Below, one piece after another: positions 27,319 through 32,284 of a stretch of DNA of 32,284 nucleotides. The DNA is taken from NCBI GenBank assembly GCA_963807235.1, contig CAWEBF010000001.1, positions 1 to 32,284 on the forward strand, in the 5' to 3' direction. Position numbers and translations under genes: made by a program. The notes under the pieces are model-generated. The model ran no database searches, was not told the DNA's origin, and saw only the letters and a program-made list of their open reading frames with translations. The stretch's first letter is position 1. Each line of letters begins with the position of its first letter. This DNA is from CAWEBF01 sp963807235 (lineage in GTDB: Bacteria > Acidobacteriota > Vicinamibacteria > Vicinamibacterales > UBA2999).

Positions 27319-28965
27319 CTACCCGCCGGCGGTCCCTGTACCGCCGGCGCGTACTGCCTTCAATGCCAGGCGCTCTTCCTTGTTCGGGTCGTTGACCACC
27401 TTGCAGTCGTCGTTCAGCACCATCGTCGGGTAGCTGGAGGCGCTGAACGCCGGCCACTGCGGCAGGTCTTTGTGGTTTGGGTTGCCGGTCCTGGCAAAGG
27501 CCGCCCACGCCGCGCTCATGCGGTGCTCCAACGCGTAGCGGTTCTGCATCGAGCCGGTCATCGACGCCGCCACGTCCACGTTGGCGAACACGAACGGGAT
27601 GTCCAGCGTGTGATACGACTTCATCTGACCCAGGTGCACGGGCGAACGCCAGCTGAAGTAGTAGAGATACGCTGGCGCCTTCGCCTGCGCGGTCTTCAGC
27701 TCGCTCAGCAGCTGCGCGTTGGCGCGGCGCGTGTTGTCGGCGTTCATGATCAGCCACACGTCGGTGTTGGTGATGCCGGCGTGCTTGCCGCGATAGAGCG
27801 CCACCAGCTCGCGTGCCTTGGCGTCGTCGTTGCGGACGATGCGCTTCACGCGCGTCATCATCTCGTCCTCCGCCATCTGGAGCGGCGGCGGCGGATCGTT
27901 CCACGCGTCCTCGGTCTGGACCGAGCCGACCATTAGCGGCACGTCGGAAGAAAAGGCGGGCGCGTCAGGCGTCCACTGGTCGCGCGGCAGGGTGCCGCCA
28001 TCCACCACCGGGCCGTTGCCCAGTCCCTGGATGCGCGGCTCGGCGAAGTAGGCCTCCTGCACCTTCTGCCACGGCAGCTGCTGCAGCTGATCGAGCTGAT
28101 TCGGCTTCAGCCCCAGCTTGGCGAGGAACTGTTCCGCGCTCCTGGTCGCATTTTCGCGCGTCGCACCCCGCAGCGCGGATCCGCTCATCGCGATCGCCCG
28201 GTGGAAGAGCCCCTTGGCCGCGGGCATGGCCATCAGCGTCGTGACCTTGCCGCCGCCTCCCGACTGCCCGAACACCGTCACGTTGCCAGGGTTGCCGCCG
28301 AAGGCCGCGATGTTCTCCTTGACCCAGGTCAGCGCCGCCACGATGTCCAGCATGCCGGCGTTGCTGGCGTGGTTCCACTTCTCACCCGCGCCCAGGCCGG
28401 CCAGGTGCAGAAAGCCGAAGAGGTTCAGGCGATGGTTCACCGATACCACCACCACGTCTTCCTTGCGCGCCAGGTTGGTGCCGTCGTACAGCAGCCAGTT
28501 GCCCGACCCGCCGGAGAAGCCGCCGCCGTGCAGCCACACCATCACCGGGCGGTTGCCCGCACCGAGCGCCGGTGTGTAGACGTTGATCGCCAGGCAGTCC
28601 TCGCCCATCGGCTCGCGCCTGTCAAGGGCGAAGACCTCCGAGATCGGGCCGTCGGGATCCTGCGGCGAGCGGTTGCCCACCTGGAAGCAGTCGCGCACGC
28701 CGGTCCACGCCGCGGGCTTCACCGGCGGCATGAAACGGTTGGTGCCGGCGGTAGAGGCGCCGTACGGCACGCCGTAGAACTGGTTCACGCCGTACCGCAC
28801 CAGCCCGCGGACGCGGCCGCTGGAGGTCTGCACGGGCGCCGTCATTGGCAGGCCGCGGGAGTCCTGCGCCGACACCGGCCAGCCGAAGGCATCGACCAGC
28901 AGCCCCGCCGCCGCCAACGAGCCATAGTTCAGGAACTCACGCCGACCGATGTGCCACTGCGTCAT
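27319..28965 (-). CDS. type B carboxylesterase, Tat-exported
   Basis: This alpha/beta hydrolase cleaves carboxylic esters. Of the possible starts I chose ATG 28965 (548 residues), which has GGAG six bases upstream; a longer form from 28995 is less likely. The N-terminus GRREFLNYGSLAAAGLL is a twin-arginine signal. Then come YGVPYGAS, EDCLAINVYTP, the oxyanion hole HGGGF (146-150), the nucleophile elbow GQSGGGG with Ser235, Glu352 in VQTEDAWND, and His452 in SYHTLDIPFVF, a complete catalytic triad. Length is normal. The gene lies 35 bases after the metallo-beta-lactamase-fold gene. Its periplasmic place beside a PQQ dehydrogenase suggests that it frees alcohols for oxidation (inference). Confidence 0.92.
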   Translation of the reverse strand: MTQWHIGRREFLNYGSLAAAGLLVDAFGWPVSAQDSRGLPMTAPVQTSSGRVRGLVRYGVNQFYGVPYGASTAGTNRFMPPVKPAAWTGVRDCFQVGNRSPQDPDGPISEVFALDRREPMGEDCLAINVYTPALGAGNRPVMVWLHGGGFSGGSGNWLLYDGTNLARKEDVVVVSVNHRLNLFGFLHLAGLGAGEKWNHASNAGMLDIVAALTWVKENIAAFGGNPGNVTVFGQSGGGGKVTTLMAMPAAKGLFHRAIAMSGSALRGATRENATRSAEQFLAKLGLKPNQLDQLQQLPWQKVQEAYFAEPRIQGLGNGPVVDGGTLPRDQWTPDAPAFSSDVPLMVGSVQTEDAWNDPPPPLQMAEDEMMTRVKRIVRNDDAKARELVALYRGKHAGITNTDVWLIMNADNTRRANAQLLSELKTAQAKAPAYLYYFSWRSPVHLGQMKSYHTLDIPFVFANVDVAASMTGSMQNRYALEHRMSAAWAAFARTGNPNHKDLPQWPAFSASSYPTMVLNDDCKVVNDPNKEERLALKAVRAGGTGTAGG

Positions 28966-28966
28966 C

Positions 28967-28980
28967 ACGGTCTCCAGTCT
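28967..28980. repeat. two-unit heptamer repeat, AGACTGG family
   Basis: On the minus strand AGACTGG (28980-28974) is followed by AGACCGT (28973-28967), the type seen at 13841-13880. It lies directly before the esterase ATG and supplies its Shine-Dalgarno GGAG. Two units only, so chance is possible. Confidence 0.35.
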
Positions 28981-29000
28981 CTTCCTGCTTGCCACTCAGA

Positions 29001-29891
29001 TCACTTTGCGGCCAGCTCGTCGTAGAGCTGGTTGAAGAACTGTGGATTGAACTGCCAGCCGAGATCGTCGATCTTGACTTGCGAGGCCAGCGTATCGCGG
29101 GTCGCTCCCGCCTTGATCGCATCGGACGCACGACTCACGAGCGACGCGAACTGCGCTCTGAACGCCTCCACCTCTGCGCGGCTTTTCGGCTCGCCGCGGC
29201 CGGGGATCGCCATCTCGAAGTCCAGCTTCAGCACGCCGTCCAGAATCCGCGTCCATTCCACCGCGCTGCCGCCATTGGCGAAGTCGACGATCGGCGTCGC
29301 GTTGGTGATCTGATCGCTGACCATCACGACCTTCGCGTCCGGGAAAAACACCATCGTGTCGTCGCCGGTGTGTCCGCGGCCGAAGGAATGCGCGTGGACT
29401 TCAGCGCCGCCGAGCTTCAGCACGTAGTCCTTCGCGAACGTCTGCGTTGGCAGCCCGGGGATGTCCTTCGTGCGCGGATCGCTGGCCATACGCGTCTTGA
29501 GCGCGTCGAGCGCGATGATCGTGGCGCCCGCGTCGATGAACGCCTGGTTGTTGCCGACGTGATCGGGATGGTGATGCGTGTTCAGGACGAACTTGACCGG
29601 CAGCGTCGAGACGGACTTGATCTCCTCGATCACGCGGTTGTAGTTGTCGGCGCCCGGATTCTTGGTGTCTACGACGATCACACCGTCCGGCGTGAGGCGA
29701 ACGAGCGTGTTCGCGCCGCCGCCGGTGATCATGTAGAGATTCGGCTTCAGCATCCGAATCTTCTCGACGGTCTGTCCCGCGGCCGGACCGCGCCCGCCGC
29801 GTCCTCCGCCCTGTGGAGCCTGCGCTGGCATCGTCGCCACCGCGAGACCGAGCCACAACGACGTCGCCAGCAGTACCGTGCTACGCCACAT
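29001..29891 (-). CDS. exported metallo-beta-lactamase-fold hydrolase
   Basis: The 296-residue product has a signal peptide (TVLLATSLWLGLAVATMPAQ) and a Gly/Arg linker. The fold is shown by GGGANTLVRLTPDGVIVVDT, the metal motif THHHPDH (His106, His108, Asp110, His111), GRGHTGDDT with His174, and VVMVSDQI with Asp193. In most relatives the sixth ligand is a His in PGHG; here it reads PGRG (Arg232, codon CGC at 29196-29198), one base from CAC. Activity may thus rest on one metal or be altered. Relatives include lactonases, glyoxalase II and quinoprotein-linked hydrolases. ATG 29891 has AGGAG five bases upstream and sits two bases after the dehydrogenase stop, so the genes are coupled. Confidence 0.88.
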   Translation of the reverse strand: MWRSTVLLATSLWLGLAVATMPAQAPQGGGRGGRGPAAGQTVEKIRMLKPNLYMITGGGANTLVRLTPDGVIVVDTKNPGADNYNRVIEEIKSVSTLPVKFVLNTHHHPDHVGNNQAFIDAGATIIALDALKTRMASDPRTKDIPGLPTQTFAKDYVLKLGGAEVHAHSFGRGHTGDDTMVFFPDAKVVMVSDQITNATPIVDFANGGSAVEWTRILDGVLKLDFEMAIPGRGEPKSRAEVEAFRAQFASLVSRASDAIKAGATRDTLASQVKIDDLGWQFNPQFFNQLYDELAAK

Positions 29892-29893
29892 AC

Positions 29894-32254
29894 TCACTCC
29901 TGGGGCAGCGCAAAAGCGGTAACGGTCGTGCCCGAACCAATGACGACGTGCTGCCGCCCATCGAGCATGAAGGTCATCGGGGCCGCGCCCCAGATCGGCG
30001 CGCCGGTGGGAAAGAACCACAGGTTCTTCCCGGTGCGCGCGTCGAAGGCCATGAAGTTCCCCTCGTTGTCGCCGGCGAACACCACGCCGGACGCGGTGGA
30101 CATCACCCCCGCCATCGTCGGCGTGGGATAGCGGAACTCCCACTTGCGCTCGACCGTGACCGGATCGATCGCGCGCAGCACGCCGTAGCTTCGGGCGGCG
30201 TCGCGCAGCACCGTGCCGCTGTTGGAGATGCGGCCGGGCACGATCTCCTCTTTCACCGGACGGTATTCAGCGCACGTCTCCCGCACCGTCACGAAGAACA
30301 GCCGGCGAGCCGCATCGTAGGACGGCGGCATGTAGTTGGTGCTGCCCCACTGATCGGGCAGGCAGCCCTTGCTGCCATCGTTGAGGACAATGGGATGGCC
30401 GTTGGCGTCGAGTTCACGAGCCCAAGTGGTGTCGCTGAAAGGCTTCCCAACGAGCAGCCGGCCGGTGGCACGGTCGAACACATAGAAGAAGCCATTCCGG
30501 TTAGCCACCATCACGACCCGTCGCGGCTGGCCGCCGATCGGCACTTCGGCCAGCACCGGCACGTGGTTGGAATCCCAATCGTGGATGTCGTGGGGCGTGA
30601 ACTGGTGATGCCACCGCAGCGTGCCGGTGGCAGCGTCGATGGCGATGAGCGACGCGGTGTAGAGATTGCTGCCCCGGCGATCGTTGCCGTAATAGAGCGG
30701 GTTGGGGTTGCCCGTGCCCCAGTAGAGCAGGTTGAGGTCGGGGTCGTAGCTGCCTGTCACCCACGTGGCGCCGCCCCCGCGCGTCATCGACTCGGAGCTC
30801 GGCCACGTGTCGCTGCCGGGTTCGCCCGCGGCGGGCACCGTGTAGAAGCGCCACAGGCGTGCACCCGTGGCCGGATCGTACGCATCCAGGAAGCCGCGCG
30901 TGGGAAAGTCGCCGCCGGAAATCCCCACGATCACCTTGCCGTCGATCACGAGCGGCGCGGCCGTGGCCGCGTAGCCGATCTTGTAGTCGGCCATCGTCGT
31001 GTCCCAGAGCACGGCGCCGGTCTTGGCGTCGAGCGACACCACGTGCGCGTCAGGCGTCACCATGAACAGGCGGTCGCCAAGGATCCCGAAGCCGCGATTG
31101 ACGGGCGAAATCGCGCCGTACGTGAGGTCGTTCGGCAGCTCGCGCCGGTATCGCCAGAACGGCCGCCCGGTGCGTGCGTCGAGGGCCCAGGCACTCGCGA
31201 ACGGTCCGGTCAGGTACATCACGCCGTCGACGACGAGTGGCGTCCCCTCGAAGCCGCGCCGCGGCACGATCCCGGTCTGAAACGTCCAGCGCGTGGTGAG
31301 CCGGTGAACGTTGCCGGCCGTAATCTGGGTGAGTGGGCTGTGCCGCTGACCGCTGAAGTCGCCGGAGAACAGCGGCCACGCCGTTGGGCTGCGATAGCCC
31401 GCGAGCAGATCCTGATACGTGACGCCGGCCGCGGCGCGATCCTGGACCGCGGGTGCAGCGAAGCTGGCTGCCGGCACGCCGGGTCGAGGCGTGAGCACGA
31501 ATCGGAGAAGGTCGTCCAGATCGCCGTCGCTCAGCTTGTCGGTCCCGAACGCGGGCATGACGGACGCGGTTTCCCGGACGACGTCGCTGAGGTCGCTCTT
31601 CAGGTAGCCCTGGAGCCGCTCGCCGGTGTCCATGACCTGCACCGAGAAGGCGTCCTCACTCTTGCGCACCGCTCGTATGCGTCGCCCGTCGCGCGTCACC
31701 AGCGTGACCGGCTCGAACCCGGCGGCCAGCGACGCACTGGGATTCCGGATCGCCAGCGTCAGCTGATCGCGTGACAGGCGCACTCGAGAGAGGTCGGGCC
31801 CCAGTCGTCCGCCGCGGCCGTTGATGCGGTGACAGCCGGCGCACGAGGTCTCGAACAGCCGCTCGCCCTTCTCGAGGTTCCCCGACACGGTGCCCACGGC
31901 CGGGACGCCGCTGACGCTGCGCAGGTACGCGACGAGCGCCCACAGCTGGTCGTCGGGGGCGGTGCTCGACGGCATGATGGTGTTGGGCACGCCGCCGCGG
32001 ATGGTCTGGAACACCCGGGCGTCGGTGGCACCGGCCGACCACAGGCGCGTCAGGTCGTGGCCGGCGACGCCCTTGCCGTCGGCGCCGTGGCAATCGGCGC
32101 AGCGCTCGCGAAAGAGCGTCGCGCCGGCCCGCACCTGCGCGTCGTCCTGACCCGCGGGCGCAGCTGGCGGGGCCTGCGCCGCCATCCAGGCCGTGAGCCC
32201 GACGACCAGCGCCGCCGTGGCCCCGAGGAGAGCCGCCCGTGCGTTCTCGACCAT
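29894..32254 (-). CDS. PQQ-dependent dehydrogenase with two N-terminal haem c domains
   Basis: This periplasmic quinoprotein oxidises an alcohol or sugar and passes electrons to haem c. After a signal peptide come two cytochrome c domains: CADCH (52-56) with the likely Met ligand Met94, and CAGCH (138-142) with Met233. The second resembles the planctomycete-type haem-binding domain (LGPDLS, AIRNPSASLAAGFEPVTLVT, VMPAFGTDKLSDGDLDDLL). Residues about 290-780 form the eight-blade PQQ propeller, with tryptophan-docking repeats such as LDAKTGAVLWD and AIDAATGTLRWHH, and HDIHDWDSNHVPVL near the active site. No vicinal Cys pair is seen. Many quinohaemoproteins carry haem at the C-terminus; here both are N-terminal. 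ATG 32254 is the only in-window start. The frame is intact over 786 residues. Confidence 0.93.
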   Translation of the reverse strand: MVENARAALLGATAALVVGLTAWMAAQAPPAAPAGQDDAQVRAGATLFRERCADCHGADGKGVAGHDLTRLWSAGATDARVFQTIRGGVPNTIMPSSTAPDDQLWALVAYLRSVSGVPAVGTVSGNLEKGERLFETSCAGCHRINGRGGRLGPDLSRVRLSRDQLTLAIRNPSASLAAGFEPVTLVTRDGRRIRAVRKSEDAFSVQVMDTGERLQGYLKSDLSDVVRETASVMPAFGTDKLSDGDLDDLLRFVLTPRPGVPAASFAAPAVQDRAAAGVTYQDLLAGYRSPTAWPLFSGDFSGQRHSPLTQITAGNVHRLTTRWTFQTGIVPRRGFEGTPLVVDGVMYLTGPFASAWALDARTGRPFWRYRRELPNDLTYGAISPVNRGFGILGDRLFMVTPDAHVVSLDAKTGAVLWDTTMADYKIGYAATAAPLVIDGKVIVGISGGDFPTRGFLDAYDPATGARLWRFYTVPAAGEPGSDTWPSSESMTRGGGATWVTGSYDPDLNLLYWGTGNPNPLYYGNDRRGSNLYTASLIAIDAATGTLRWHHQFTPHDIHDWDSNHVPVLAEVPIGGQPRRVVMVANRNGFFYVFDRATGRLLVGKPFSDTTWARELDANGHPIVLNDGSKGCLPDQWGSTNYMPPSYDAARRLFFVTVRETCAEYRPVKEEIVPGRISNSGTVLRDAARSYGVLRAIDPVTVERKWEFRYPTPTMAGVMSTASGVVFAGDNEGNFMAFDARTGKNLWFFPTGAPIWGAAPMTFMLDGRQHVVIGSGTTVTAFALPQE

Positions 32255-32284
32255 CGTTCGTCGTTGCCTCGCGCCGCTGCGTCT

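Noticed and set aside
29813..31774. 653-codon plus-strand frame opposite the PQQ dehydrogenase
   Set aside because: It mirrors a gene with two haem motifs and a full propeller; the antisense product is low-complexity and has no start signals.

Overview
The window looks like a chromosomal segment of an Acidobacteriota bacterium, most likely class Vicinamibacteria (inferred from gene style, not computed). Coding is GC-rich. There is a SusC-like TonB receptor with an N-terminal regulatory domain, DUF6152-type exported proteins, many signal peptides followed by Ala/Pro/Gly-rich stretches, and a PQQ dehydrogenase with N-terminal haem domains. No tRNA, rRNA, CRISPR array, integrase or insertion sequence is visible.

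Layout. 1-2.8 kb (+): D-Ala-D-Ala ligase overlapping a TPR protein. 2.83-3.16 kb (+): a compact unit with an operator-like promoter, a 17-residue Lys/Ala peptide gene and two terminators in tandem. 3.2-5.3 kb (-): a lipoprotein joining HEAT repeats to a cyclophilin. 5.4-13.8 kb (+): deoxynucleoside kinase, then accD, folC, lptD, rmlA, rmlB and rmd, linking fatty acid supply, folate, LPS export and deoxysugar synthesis. 13.9-15.9 kb (+): an unknown membrane protein and a radical SAM protein. 15.9-18.2 kb (-): a ClpA-like unfoldase. 18.4-27.0 kb (+): two small exported proteins, then a run of TonB receptor, two DUF6152 proteins flanking two related exported proteins, a methyltransferase and a membrane protein with a cytoplasmic alpha/beta domain. 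27.0-32.3 kb (-): PQQ dehydrogenase, metallo-beta-lactamase-fold protein, carboxylesterase and ASCH protein, read as one operon.

Sequence quality. From about 5.8 to 16.0 kb nearly every gene changes frame every 40-200 bases, mostly through single inserted bases, while family motifs stay intact when frames are joined. This looks like an unpolished assembly stretch, not gene decay. Isolated shifts also occur near 1901, in clp, and at four places in the TonB receptor gene. CDS coordinates in these genes span several frames.

The most unusual feature is a set of heptanucleotide tandem arrays. At least seven loci, nearly all between genes, carry period-7 repeats, each with its own heptamer. Several sit just upstream of -10-like boxes, two run into the N-terminal codons of exported proteins, and two heptamer families recur at distant loci. 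The second candidate for something undescribed is the 17-codon basic peptide gene with its elaborate promoter and double terminator.
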